The notes below the pieces were generated by a model, which had not been told where the DNA came from, made no database searches, and saw nothing but the letters and a program-made list of their open reading frames with translations. A stretch of DNA of 64,000 bases, taken from positions 8,432,001 to 8,496,000 of the forward strand of contig JAKZAN010000005.1 in NCBI GenBank assembly GCA_023053545.1, written 5' to 3'. The DNA is from Lepidurus packardi (lineage: Eukaryota > Arthropoda > Branchiopoda > Notostraca > Triopsidae). The translations under genes and the position numbers were made by a program. Below are positions 48,018-60,000 of the stretch, piece after piece. The stretch's first letter is position 1, and each line of letters starts with the position of its first letter.

Positions 48018-48751
48018 ATTCAGATGGGAATATATCGCTCTGCTTGATACTAAAGATCGTGCAGTCCGACGAATTGCCCAGACCAGGCAAGCTATGAAAC
48101 GATTTGACCCTGCACTAATGGAGCTGATCGTAATCATGTATTATCAGTAAAGAGGCACAAGTCCGTTCCCGATTACGTCGCCGTATCAACTGGCGAAAGC
48201 TGAGTAGGGCTGGACTTGCAGCTATATCTACCTCAGTGACGTCCGTTACTCGTCAACAACCTTTCCAGCGGAAGATTGGCTTGTGTCCTTTCCGATAAAG
48301 GATGACTTCTTACCTGATATGCTAAATGAGTCAGGGGTTTCTGAATTGACTATTTCTTCTCTTATTTCCGTCCTTCATTCTTATACTTTTCGACGTAACC
48401 GAACGATTAGAATGTTCCTATAAGTAAAACTAATTTATGTCTTTTTTCGTTTACTTTTTTGTGGGTTCAGGGAAACCTGGGTAAACACTGGGTTTTCGCC
48501 TGGACACTTGTTAGCTTTATGGGAGTTGCCTTTATTGACGTACGGCGGACACCTGCAGCGCGTGTCTTGGGATAAAGGGCTGCGAAATTCTATTATTAAT
48601 AGCTAAAGGCCATCGGTTTGGTGAACCAGAACGAAAAGATCGATGGGGGGAGGGTTTATAGTCTTGTTTGACTGAACAATAGTGTATTTATCTTGCGTGA
48701 TTCTTTTATTTATATAAATATACATTGTTTGACTAGAAGGTAAAAAAGGGT
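48018..48751. other. Spacer between the glycosyltransferase paralogues
   Basis: About 0.7 kb. The first 120 bases could be N-terminal coding sequence if the upstream ATG at 48137 is used. The rest is presumably promoter of copy 1 and 3' UTR of copy 2; no other gene is seen. Confidence 0.5.
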
Positions 48752-49810
48752 TTACAGTGGGGGAGGCATTGCTACTGAAATGGAAGTATTATAATACACG
48801 TCTAACGCCATTTCCCGCCAGGTGTAAGGGTAGCTGTGGATATTAGTTTCTGTGAAGAATGGATGTTGCACGAAATTTTCCCAGTCGGGGCGATGACTAT
48901 TGAGTAAATGGATCGCTTCCTTATTGCGCCAGCCAGACCAATTTTGCCGGTACAGTTGGTAGGCTACTTCTTGCCACTTGGCGTGGATCACGTCATAAGC
49001 GATACGTGCGTACTCGGGGTGATATGGAAGTATGTCCCGTGTGGGTTTCATGCACGTGTTATACACCCAACCCTCGGGTTTGTAGTCTCGGTACCCTTTA
49101 AGCCATTCTTTGAGAAAACGAGCGTCTTTGTGCGCTATGAGTACCTGTGGTGCAAAGTAGACATTTTCCCACCCAAACACCATTTCATAGCGTCGATATT
49201 TGTGCAAACTTTTCACTACGTAAACATCGTTATCCATAAAAATACCACCGTACTTCATGAGCGTTTTGATGCGAGCGATGTCTGACGCATGCCACAGGTG
49301 CCAGTCTCGCGACAACGGTTGTCCGAACACGGTGTCTTGTGGAGTGATGGGTAGAATCTTAATTCGACGAGCCAAGTCGGGTATTTCTTGCAACTTATCC
49401 CAGTAATAGCCTCCTAGTTGAGGCACGTTGGTGTGAATGTAAAAGTAATCGGGGTTGATTTGATAGTAGGCTGTTTTGAAACAGACGGCTTCGACGAACG
49501 TAAGGTTGGGGGAATTGAAGCGGATGTAATGCACGATATTCGGGACAATATACTCGTCGAAACCCCGACCACGATTGTCGAAATCCTGGAAACTCTTCGC
49601 ATCTGCCGCCACCAGAGTAGCTTGTACATCATCCAGGTACTCTTGCAGAGATGCGGAGGAGTACGCCAGAGCGAGTGTTTGGCGGATACGGTATTGGTAG
49701 CGAAGACCGTGCAAAGCCAAGTAACTCATGATGATAAGGAAACACCACACGATGAACCAACCCACTTTTTTAACTTTCGGGTAGCGAGCGAGACGGTAGG
49801 CCATATTCAT
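48752..49810 (-). CDS. DXD-motif glycosyltransferase, type II membrane protein (copy 2)
   Basis: Tandem paralogue of the gene at 46971-48017, 352 aa, single exon. N-terminus MNMAYRLARYPKVKKVG is a basic cytosolic tail, then one anchor (WFIVWCFLIIMSYLALHG) and a lumenal stem. The catalytic domain aligns motif by motif with copy 1: IVPNIVHYIRFNSPN, NPDYFYIHT, LGGYYWDKLQEIPDL, HASDIARIKTLMKYGGIFMD and NDVYVV. The DXD motif is again DND. The C-terminal part has NWSGWRNKEAIHLL and YPYTWREMALDVYYN. A second ATG two codons in (MAYRL) is equally possible as start. The two proteins differ mainly in the stem and between the motifs, suggesting an older duplication than that of the TRPM twins. Acceptor unknown. 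Confidence 0.87.
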   Translation of the reverse strand: MNMAYRLARYPKVKKVGWFIVWCFLIIMSYLALHGLRYQYRIRQTLALAYSSASLQEYLDDVQATLVAADAKSFQDFDNRGRGFDEYIVPNIVHYIRFNSPNLTFVEAVCFKTAYYQINPDYFYIHTNVPQLGGYYWDKLQEIPDLARRIKILPITPQDTVFGQPLSRDWHLWHASDIARIKTLMKYGGIFMDNDVYVVKSLHKYRRYEMVFGWENVYFAPQVLIAHKDARFLKEWLKGYRDYKPEGWVYNTCMKPTRDILPYHPEYARIAYDVIHAKWQEVAYQLYRQNWSGWRNKEAIHLLNSHRPDWENFVQHPFFTETNIHSYPYTWREMALDVYYNTSISVAMPPPL

Positions 49811-50640
49811 AACGGAAAATTTCGACCGCCACTGTAGGCCGACGGTTTTGACTATTCGACTATCGGCGTTTGCGTTGTTACGACTGAGTTAGATAACGTT
49901 GCCATAGTGTCTGATTTGATTATAACTTTGTAGCTTGCATCCACGTGGCAATATGGAGTCATACAAAGGACATTTACTGTATTCCCCCAACTCTTTGTTT
50001 TTATAAGACACTCGGCACTGACAAACCGACCAGGTTTATCGGAATTGATACTCTATTCTATACGACATAAGTATGTCATTACGGTTTCCGGCAAGTGCGA
50101 GGTGCTTTTATTGTCCTTTTTTGAAGTACATTACTGCTTTTGTACTTTATTGTTATACGTTTCCAAGGTTCTGTGTTCAAAAGACTAATGAGACCCGTGT
50201 ATTTCACGGAATAATTTATGTTTAGAATTGAGAACATCCCAACAAATTCAAGGTTCTAGCTTTCCAGTAGCGAACTTAAACGACCTATAATTATGGCAAT
50301 TTTCTGTTGGCGTGTTAGCTATAAGGAAAATCCATCCTTGTTCCTCTTAGTTCCTTAGCCTTTAAATTTTTTTATGTACTTAATTTATGTACTATTAATT
50401 TATGTAATTAATTAATTATATACCAATTAATTACTTAGTACATAAATTAGTACATAAAAATACATAAATCTTGCCCTATTGCAGATGCAGATGCCCTATT
50501 GTTATGCATACAATAACCCAGCAGGACCGTTTTACTATTTGGTTTAAGCAATTGATATTTTTTTGGGTTTTTTTCAGAAATTCATTAATTAATTACTTAA
50601 TTTATGTACTTTTGTATCACCCTGAGAAAAATAATTGCGT
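49811..50640. other. A/T-rich intergenic region
   Basis: About 0.83 kb upstream of the second glycosyltransferase and before the CLCA cluster. No gene is supported. It contains the hairpin at 50367-50460 and further TTAATTAA-type repeats near 50584. Confidence 0.5.
50367..50460. repeat. A/T-rich inverted repeat (hairpin-forming)
   Basis: The left arm (50367-50394) and right arm (50435-50460) are near-perfect reverse complements built from TTTATGTACT and its complement, around a loop of TTAATTAATT-like sequence. The same words recur near 50584-50615. It may be a degenerate foldback element or a simple cruciform-prone tract. Confidence 0.7.
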
Positions 50641-50862
50641 AATTGTACACATATTCAAATATCACTTGTCACCATTACTGAGAGTCCCGTCTAACTGATA
50701 TAAAACGGGTTTTTATGCAGAATTTCTATAAAAGATTAGACTGGAAATAAATTGGATTCTAATTGTGAGGAACCCACTGAAAAGCACCTTTAAGCTGCAG
50801 CGTTATTCTTTTTTGTCACTAAGCGTGAATACAATGAATTGTAGGTTCCCTCAACAATGCAA
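50641..50862. repeat. Direct repeat, first copy, CLCA upstream region
   Basis: About 220 bp that recurs at 51866-52108 with scattered substitutions; shared words include TTTTTATGCAGAATTTCTAT, GACTGGAAATAAATTGGATT and CTGCAGCGTTATTCTTTTT. The second copy lies just upstream of the complete CLCA gene, so this probably marks an older copy of a CLCA upstream region left by tandem duplication. Confidence 0.7.
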
Positions 50863-51007
50863 AAGTGAGTCGTGGTGTTCACAATAGTCGCCAAGTAGCA
50901 CAGGGGCTGAAAAAAACCACACTAGTTTACAACGAAAATAAGTAAAACAATCTGTTAATGTTACTTGTATATCTTTTGAATTTTTCCTTGATTTTTTTAT
51001 TTATTAA

Positions 51008-51190
51008 CCCCAATAAAACGAAACAATCTCGGTAAGCAAAGCCTTTTCCGTGGATGCATTTGAGTATAACTACACGACTGTTGCTTCCAATTTTTTTTTT
51101 TTTTTCTCTTAACCGCAATAGAAAGAAATAATCTCGGTTACCAATGCCTTTTCCGTTGACGTATTTGAGTATAACTACACGAATGTTTTT
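51008..51190. repeat. Tandem repeat of about 75 bp, CLCA flank
   Basis: Two units (about 51008-51086 and 51112-51190) share AATCTCGGT, GCCTTTTCCGT and TTTGAGTATAACTACACGA. A third unit occurs at about 56930-56985, directly after the stop codon of the complete CLCA gene. The preceding bases at 50930 (ACGAAAATAAGTAAAA) match the stop-codon region of that gene at 56845, so this is a 3' flank carried along by duplication. Confidence 0.7.
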
Positions 51191-51484
51191 CCTCCCATTT
51201 TTTCCATCTCGACAAGCCGTTTTCGAAAAATCTTGTTCATGAATTTCGACGACTTGATTTGGGATATTGTGCTGCTAAAGAAAACTGTGGTGACAAGTTG
51301 TACTTTTTCAGAAGCAAAACAAGCGTAGAAACATTGCCGGTAATTAGCTATCTATTTATTTATTTTTTTACTTTCTTACGCAAGGCTTCGGCAAAACAGT
51401 AACAAACTTCAGCGACATCTGTGATTGTTTCGCATCAATAAGCTAAGAGCACAGGAGCCGTAAGGTTTCTGAGCAGGATTAATC

Positions 51485-51790
51485 ATGATTCCAAAAAACT
51501 TGAATTTTCTTATCTGTGTTTGCTTTCTTATGAAAATTAACTTAATTACTGGGATACTAACATTCGAGAATCATGCATACAAGCAAATCGATGTGGCTAT
51601 ACGAGAAAAAGTACCCTACGATCCCAAATTGATCTATCAGATCAATGTAAAACGTACATTGTCATTTCAATCTGTTTAATGGAAATCTTCAAAGACATGC
51701 ACTTATTTTTTTAATCAGGATATGTTTAATCAGGGCTGTTCTAAGCTACTTACCAGAAAGCATACTTTGGGCAAGTGAATATATGGGTCC
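51485..51790 (+). pseudogene. CLCA 5' fragment (pseudogene)
   Basis: Remnant of a calcium-activated chloride channel regulator gene. An ATG at 51485 starts a signal peptide (FLICVCFLMKINLITG) and then FENHAYKQIDVAIREKVPYD, the CLCA N-terminus. Exon 2 can be recognised at about 51718-51790 but is out of frame: words that read KATYRKAYFGQVNIWVPPTW in the pseudogene at 57.3 kb appear here in a shifted frame after a small deletion. No further exons follow; 51866 begins the promoter-like repeat of the next gene. It is most similar to the 57048 copy, not to the complete gene. Confidence 0.8.
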
Positions 51791-51865
51791 CAACTACTTG
51801 GAGCCTGTGAACTTTAATAAGATAATTGATGTGGGTTTTTTAAATCATGCTGTAGAAAACAATTG

Positions 51866-52108
51866 CGTAGCTGTACACATATTAAAATATCACTTTCATC
51901 ATTACTGCTGGTCCCAACCATTACGAGTCTCGTCTAGCTAATATGAAACAGGCTTTTATGCAGAATTTCTATACAAGATCAGACTGGAAATAAATTGGAT
52001 TCGAATTTTGAGGGAACCATTGAAAAACACCTTTAGCCTGCAGCGTTATTCTTTTTAATCACTAATCATGAATACAATGGATTGTATGTTCCTACAACAG
52101 TCAAATTA
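51866..52108. repeat. Direct repeat, second copy, upstream of the CLCA gene
   Basis: Partner of 50641-50862, here about 230 bp upstream of the CLCA start codon. It has one short extra segment (around 51910-51925) relative to the first copy. Possibly part of the promoter; duplication is seen, function is inferred. Confidence 0.65.
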
Positions 52109-52342
52109 GAACCATAGATAAGGTTTTTGTTTTAGGACTTGAGAAATGTCGAGCATAACTTTTCGCTTTTGTGTCCTAATTGCGAAATACATATTCATCA
52201 GCAAATTTGGAACCACCTTCCTTTATCGCGGTTAAATCACGTCCCGGACATGACGTCTCTAAGATCTAGCTCAAACTCTTTCATATAGACAAAACAATTT
52301 CCAGCTTCCAGTCTTACGGCAACAGTACAGTATTCTTCAACT

Positions 52343-55300
52343 ATGCATATCTTTTTCGTTCTCGTCTTCCTAATCGAAGGCCTCAGTAAGCCTGCAACTT
52401 GTGCCACGTTCGAAAGAAATGCCTACAAAGGCATCAATGTGGCGATTGCCAATCTCGTTGACGAAAACTCCACTTTGATAGAAAATATTGAGGTAATTAA
52501 CTTACTCAGCTCTCTCTATAAAAAAATTTAAAAATCTCCTTTCGGATGTAGACCTTGTTAACCAGAGCATCCCGTGCACTCTACGTAGCCACTGGCCATC
52601 GAGCTTACTTCGCTGAATTCAACATTATCATTCCAAGTCATTGGCGTTTACCAAGAGTTGAGAAAATCCACAAAATCACTGACTCCCAATGGTTTGAATC
52701 AGCCTCCATTAAAATTGACGAGCCACATCCAGGCTATGGGAATCAACCCTACACGCTACAACCGTTTGGCTGTGGAGAATCCGGAATCCATATTCATTAC
52801 ACCCCTGAATATATCCTCAAAGGTTTTGAAAATATATACGGACCTATTGGTAAAAAAAAGGAAAACAAACTAACATGTTGTAAATTTTAGTGTAGCATTG
52901 ACTGATAAATATTACTTTTAGAAAAAGTGTTCGTCCACGAATGGGCTCACTTGCGCTACGGGGTCTTCGACGAATCCGCAGATGGAAACCAACAAAGCCC
53001 ATTTTTTTATATCGGAGAAGATAAAAAGGTACTGAAAATCCAAGCAAAAGTTAGCTCTCTAAACTATTAAATGATTTATACTCACAGATTTATCCCAGTA
53101 ATTGTCCCCAAAATGTCAAAGGATGGATGCTCCGTCCAAATGGGGAATCTTGTCAATTAACTTCATCCGGACTTCCCACGGCAGACTGCAGCTTTTACCC
53201 CGATACGGACCCTAAAGCAAACCAACACCTGAAAGGGTCTCTAATGAGCTTTCCCTTCCTGAACACGGTACAAAAATTACCGTCATGTTCCATAAGCAAG
53301 GGATTAACAAATTGTCGTTTCGGTTTAGGTCAATTTCTTTTGCAACGAGTCAGAAGGTATACATGCGAAGCATAATTTCTTAGCTCCCACTCGTCACAAT
53401 ATAATGTGCAGAGGAAGATCCGTCTGGAACGTAACCATGTCTCACAAAGACTTCATTAATGCGTAACAGTCTCCGTTATTTTTACTTAACTGAGCTATAC
53501 AAGTGACATTCTAATGCCGTCTTCAGGACCAAATTCGAAGTAGAAAATACCACCCCCGTTTTCAATATTTTCCAGTACCAAACCTTTGAGAGGAAAAATT
53601 TAGTAGTACTGCTTGACATGTCTGCTAGCATGAGCGGCCCTAAGTTTGATTCAATCCTCACTTCTCTTGGAAGGTAAATGCTAAAAACTACGTTTTTTTA
53701 AGTTTTTTTTACAAAAGGTATAATTTAAAGAAAACACTGACGTATTCGGACAAATTGTGTAGGTTGGTTGGCAGATGGCTACACGAAGGGCAAAATTTCG
53801 CTTTGGTAGGTTTCTGCAAGCAGTACGGCCCCAAAAATACTACCCAAGCCTTCCAATACAACTACACCGAAATATTTGTGAACGTAACTGAAATCAGAGC
53901 CGATACAAGAGGTGGACTGCAGAAAAAATTCCCTAAAAGACAAACTGGGGGTAAAACAACGCTAGGCGAAGGATTAGTGGATTCGATCAAGGTACACCCT
54001 TTCCCTACTTAAAAAAATATAATAAAAAATATTCATAACCTATTGACAATGAATAATTTAACTAGCTAATTTTGTTTTATTTAGTTTTTAAACGATTCTG
54101 GACTCAACAGTGAGCAAACCGATCTCTTGCTCATCACCGACAGCAAAACCACCGAAGGCCGGCGAGTATCGGACATCAATCTCTACATCAAAGAATCCGC
54201 TGTACGTGTCCATAGTATTGGCTTGGGAGGGAATGTCACACGGTCTTTATCCAAACTAGTAAGTTTTTTTTTTTGTTCTTTTTCACTAATATACGTTAAT
54301 TTAATTAGTGCCGAGACACAGGAGGTAACTACTATCATGTGCTGGAGAAAAACGAAACGGTGACCACGCCCAATGACTTGGAAGTCGCTTTCATGGACGT
54401 GGCATGCTAGGAGAGAAAAAGCGCCCTCAGGTTCGCAAGCTTCGGTTCCGAGTTGTAGACTTTCTAACACACGATTTTAGCTACGGGGTCAGATGGAAAC
54501 TGTGACAGTAAATTCGGTCGATAAGGGAGGGCACGTGAAAGGACATTTCTACGTGGATTCTTCTAATAATGTTAACCTCACCGTCTACTTCTTCGATTTT
54601 CGTCCCTGGCCAAAGTATTTATTCTATTATATTTTATGAAGATTTCAGCGATCGTCTTGGTTTCAGCTTAAATTTCAGCGTTCATTTACAATCCAAAAGC
54701 TACTACTCAACCAAGGTTCAAAATCTACTGTCGGATCTCAATGCGTTTTTAGAATTCACGATTCCTAACGCTGAGGTTCCAAAAGCAATCTTTACTTTTA
54801 AACGTCATTCAAATCTTATGTTTCATAGACGGGGCAGTGGGATTATACGATTCTAAGTCACGGAAATACCTCAGCTTACTTCGCTGTAGTAACCGAAGGA
54901 TACGCTTCGGTACCCGATTTCAACCAACTTAAGTAACCAGATCTACATTCCTGAAATTTAATTTCAGTGCTTCGAGTTATTAAAGATTTTACAATGTAAT
55001 TTTAATAACTTCAGAATCCAAGAATTTCGACCTAGTAGTACAGTTAATTACACGACTTCCCCAATGCCTTCATTGCTTTACGGTATCGTAACAGTGGGCA
55101 ACAACAAACCTGTCCTTCAAGCCAAAGTTTCCGCCAAATTTTGCACTCCGGAAGGAGAATGCACAGCCAAAACTTTACATGATGATGGATATGGTATATA
55201 ACTCCAGATCCGATTTTATCATCATTTGGATAGAAACTTGAAAATAAATCAACTTCTATTTATTTATTTATTTTATAATAGGTACCGATAACCGCGCGTG

Positions 55301-56854
55301 GGATGGAATTTACTCGGGAACGCTTCTGAATTTTACCAATAATGGCACCTACAGTACGATGCTTAACGTTGAAATCACTAACGATAGCTTTACCATCAGC
55401 CCTCGAAGTAAATAACAAATACTTTCATTGGCAAATAACTCTTACTTTGTGTGGAAGTTTCTTCAAGTGTAAACGGTTCCGGGCCATTATCAGGCGCACC
55501 TGAACATAAAGTCCTGCCCACTGACTTCCGTTCCACAAGTTTCCCTCCATCTTCGTCCTTCGACCCTCACGGTTTACGTTACGCAAATGAAACTGAAAGA
55601 TCCTCTCGCTTGGAAAATGATTTGTCTTCACATTGGCCGAATGTTGTTGCAGTCAAAGTTGAAACTATGGTTCGAACCACCCCTGCTATTGCTTTCCACC
55701 TGATGAACTTTCAACCTCATATCGACCTCATCCCTCCTGCCAGCGTCCGTGATCTTTACGTCACTGATATTTCTCTGCATGTCTATAGAGTCCAAACCCT
55801 TGTCATAGGTTTGCAATGGACCTCATCTGGCGATGACATAGACATAGGCACAGGTAAATTACAGTAAAAAAAAACATAAGACTACTAATCATCGAAATTT
55901 ATCTTTTTTATTAGCTGCATTTGTGGAAATTCGATACGGAAGCAGTCCTAGATTTTATAACTATTTCCAGGACGGTTTGGAAATCAAGGATTCCGAATTA
56001 TCCCGTGGCAATTTAAAACCTTTGCCTGCGGGTGAAGTGCATCATGTCGAAATCATAATCAAGGTTGAACAAATTTGCCAACTTATTTTCAAGCCGTGCG
56101 AAAGCTGCCCTAAATTGACGTTGATTTAAGTTTTAAATGAGCCAATTGTAACCTTCGCTGTTTTTCATATGACTCAGATGCAAAGCCATATGGACGAGGC
56201 TGATTTGTTATTCTTCGCTCTCAGAACATGGGACGAGTCTGGAAACGTGGCTGAACCTTCCAATATTGCCACAGCCTATCTACCCCAAATAGAAGTAAAT
56301 TTAATCTGATACATTTAAATAAGCAACATTGGATTAAAAATTACCATTTTCAGATCTACGCTACCGGACCAGCGACTAACTTGGGAGCATATGCTTTAGG
56401 GGCCATTTTAGGCTTAATTTTCCTAATAATCCTACTCGTTATAGTTCTGAAGCTAATTCAATGCCACAGAGCTACCCAGGTTCGGAGTATGGCCAAGATA
56501 AAAAAGTTATTAATGAAAATCTTGAACTAATTGCAAGAAAAGGCTAAAAACGCGGATTTAGACAGCAGCTACGCGCAAAGCAGGTCCAGACCGACTTCGC
56601 ATACTGGTACACCACGCCCTTCATCGTATCACAACCATTTAAAGCCGAGTCGCGGTACTCGCAATGGTCATCAAGTGGTGCAGGCCAATAAAAGACCTAA
56701 AACCTTACCTCCGGGTATGAGTAAACCAATGGAAGACGCAGTTTGCGCTCTCATTTCAGAGTTCAAAGAACAAACCAATTGTACCGCGAAAGAAAATACT
56801 GCGTTTTGTGCTTCTAGTCAAAATCTGGCTATGACTACTTTTCCACGAAAATAA
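52343..56854 (+). CDS. CLCA family protein (secreted/membrane metalloprotease with VWA domain)
   Basis: Calcium-activated chloride channel regulator family: these are proteases that modulate channels, not channels themselves. Many small exons. Exon 1 (52343-52492) gives a signal peptide and ATFERNAYKGINVAIANLVD; exon 2 (52552-52850) contains FGCGESGIHIHYTPEYIL. The zinc motif HEWAHLRYGVFDE lies at 52936 (HExxH intact). The VWA domain has a MIDAS loop LLDMSASMSG at 53615. Beta-sandwich exons follow (QMETVTVNSVDKGGHVKG, YGIVTVGNNKPVLQAKVSAK, DNRAWDGIYSG), then a fibronectin-like part (LQWTSSGDDIDIG) and a C-terminal helix (GAILGLIFLIILLVIVLKL). A cytosolic tail ends FPRK at 56854. A TAG at 54408 is in frame unless an 82-nt intron (54399-54480, GT/AG, phase 0) is removed; I infer that intron. 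Overall intact, but several junctions are approximate. Confidence 0.8.
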
Positions 56855-57047
56855 GTAAAATAGTCTGTAACGTTACTTGTAAATTCCTTCAATTTTCCTT
56901 ATTTTTGCTTAATCTCCTTAATCCCAATAAAACGAAATAATCTCGGTTAGCAAAGCCTTTTCCGTTGACGTCTTTGAAAATAATTAAACACAACTATTTC
57001 TCCTCACAGTTTTTTAGTCTCTTAAGGTTTCTTGAACAGGATTAATC

Positions 57048-60000
57048 ATGTTTCTAAGAAACTTTAGTTTTATTATTTGTGTTTGATTTCTTATAAAAAA
57101 TTAAGTTAACTATTGGGACAGTGAAGTTTGAGAATCATACCTACAAGCAAATCGATGTGTCTATAGGAGAAAATGTACCCTACGATCCCAAAGTTGATCA
57201 ATCAGATCAAAGTAAAACGTACATTGTCATTTCAATCTGTTTAATGGAAATCTTCAAAGACATGAACTTATTTTTTCAATCAGGATATGTTCACCGAAGG
57301 CTCGAAAGGACTGTTCAAAGCTACTTACCGGAAAGCATACTTTGGGCAAGTGAATATATGGGTCCCACCTACTTGGAATGTCGCAACTAAGGAATTTGGA
57401 AAAAATGTTTCTTTGAATAGCAACGACAACTGATTTGAAGGCGCCGATTTCGTTACTCTAGTTACCGAATTACTACGGCGAGTTCCGTTACTGTACTTAC
57501 CTTAATGTACCTTTATTTCAACGTGCTTTATCGCCACATCTTAACTAATGTAAACATAGTTGTACTGTCGAGTCTTTTTGTTAAATACTACGTTAAAGAG
57601 AAACTCTATAATCTGGCCAACACGTCCGTTTTGCTAATTACTGATGGTCCCACAAATTTCGGCGCGATTGCCTCTGACGCGGTTGCCAATCTGACTGAAG
57701 ATGAACTGCAAGTGAACGTCATCGCCATAGGCTCTTATGGTAAACCGGAATTAAAGACAGCAGTAACTTTTGAAAAAATAGATCAAGAAAGTCAAGTTTC
57801 ACTATTTTAATTTATTTCCTTTCCTTTACGTCTCCACTCAGATCGCGAAAACTTCTGGTGATTTTATTCCGTGGAAGTTATGAAAGAAAATTCAACCATT
57901 AAGCTCCATCAATTAGATTCGGCGTTTCTGCAGTTTGCTTCTAGGATTGGCTCCGAACACATTACTCTAGTAAAAGGGTTAATATTCTCAAGTAAACTAA
58001 AAATTAAGTAATCCAATTTTCAATAATTAGCTTTGGGAAAATACAATAACCCTTAGTGCTGGAAAAACCTTGAAAGGCACTTTTGTGGCGTAAAAAGTAG
58101 ACAAAACGCCAGAAAGAGAACTCTTCATTTGCACTAAGAAGAAACAAGAGTTTACGTTGACCAGTAATCCTAATAAAATCCAAAAAATAACTAAACTCTA
58201 AACTGTTGGTTAATATGGAACGCCACTGTAGTATCTGATCAACCAGCGCGATTTCAGTGAGTTCATAAACCCCGCCGCTGGTGTTCTGATCAACGTAGGT
58301 TCAACGAATACAGTAGTCTGGAGTATTGCAGCACATCACATTGGCGACGAGGAGAATTTCTTTACAAAAAAAAAAAAAAAAAAAAAAATTGGCTTTAAGT
58401 TTGCCTCCATTCGAATGATTTCGTGTAAGTGAAGAGCCCCACACAGCGGGTCCACGCTGGGCAAAATGGATTTCTCAATTCGAAAACTTCCTTATCGCAA
58501 TGGACATAATAATCGACAAAAAATTCGCCACTGGTGGTTCTGATCAACGTAGGTTCAACGAGTACAGTAGTCTAGAGTATTGCAGCACATCACAGCCACC
58601 GCCGAAGTCTACGGGAATTACAGTTCCTGTCATTTTACCCATGCGCAAATGGTATGTCCTCCTAAATATGACATATAACTATGGTCAAATTAATGCTTCT
58701 ATAATTAGGTCGGGAAAATGGCTTATATGCTAAACTACACCAAAACGAATTGGCATGATGATTTGATTCTCTCGGCGATTATAATCTCAGGAAGTCCCAA
58801 ACATCAGGTGATTCCTAACCAACTCATTAGGTAACAAAATATTTAAATGAAGAGTTCAATTACAATAAATTTTGCACCTAGTCATCGACAGATTGAACCA
58901 AACACCGTTTATCCAGCGTTTCCTAAAGCTTACTTGATACTCACGAAACATTACCATGCACCCATCGTCAAAGCCGAGGTCAATTTTACAGCTTGCAGAA
59001 CTAGCCCCGTCAACAATTCCTGCGAAATTTATCAGCTGCAGACGACGGCAAAGGTCAGGAGAATTTTTGAATAATGTCTTAGAAGACATTATTAGAAGTA
59101 AAATTAGTTAACAATAATAAACAACAATCAACGAGTCGATAATTTTGCGAACGATGGGGTTTATTCTGGCGTCACAAATTACATTAAAACTAACGGATCG
59201 TATGAAACTTCATTTACCGCTCGTGCAGTCAATGGTACCCTAATCCTCCGACAAAAAAGTAATATAAGTCTAAAAAACTCGAAGAAGTAAATTAAAATAA
59301 TTTACATTTTCCTGACCAGAAATTCCTAGAACGGGTTCACCGATTTTACAAGAACTAACGGACGGTAAAATTCTATTATTCCTAGAGACATTTCAATTTT
59401 GATTTTAAAAAAGGGACAAAAAGCTAAACGTTCAATGTGATCCCCGTACAGAAAAAACCGAAGACGAGCAGCGATACCGTGGACCCCAATTCATTGCTGC
59501 TTCAGGCTCAGGATGAATTGTTTTTCTCTGACACGGACTCTGGTTTATTCGCAAACTACGAAGCAGAAATGATTGAAGACTTCTTTCGCAAAAGTTTCGT
59601 TGGTTCTTTCCAAGCTTCCAACTACATGGCTGTGGATAACATTAAACTGGCCTCTGTTCCAAATCTCTAAATAAAGGACACTTCCCTCATCAATCGTAAA
59701 GCCGCCGCTTATTTAATGGTCAGCTTAGATTGGACGGCATCTGGTGAGAATGATTTCGAAGGCATTGGTAAAAAGAAAATAAAAGTCCTGTGCTTTAAGA
59801 AATGAAAAACACATGGTATTTCATTCTTCTCTTTTTCATGGATATAATTGATTACACTGAAATACGCTACGCCTACAGTCCGGATCTCTACAAGAATTTT
59901 TAACAAGGCATAGTAATTACTGTTCGTGATCTCCAAGAAGGGTCATTAATTCCTCAGGAACCTCGTGCGAAGCACTCATTGAAGGTGGAAGTCAAGGTAA

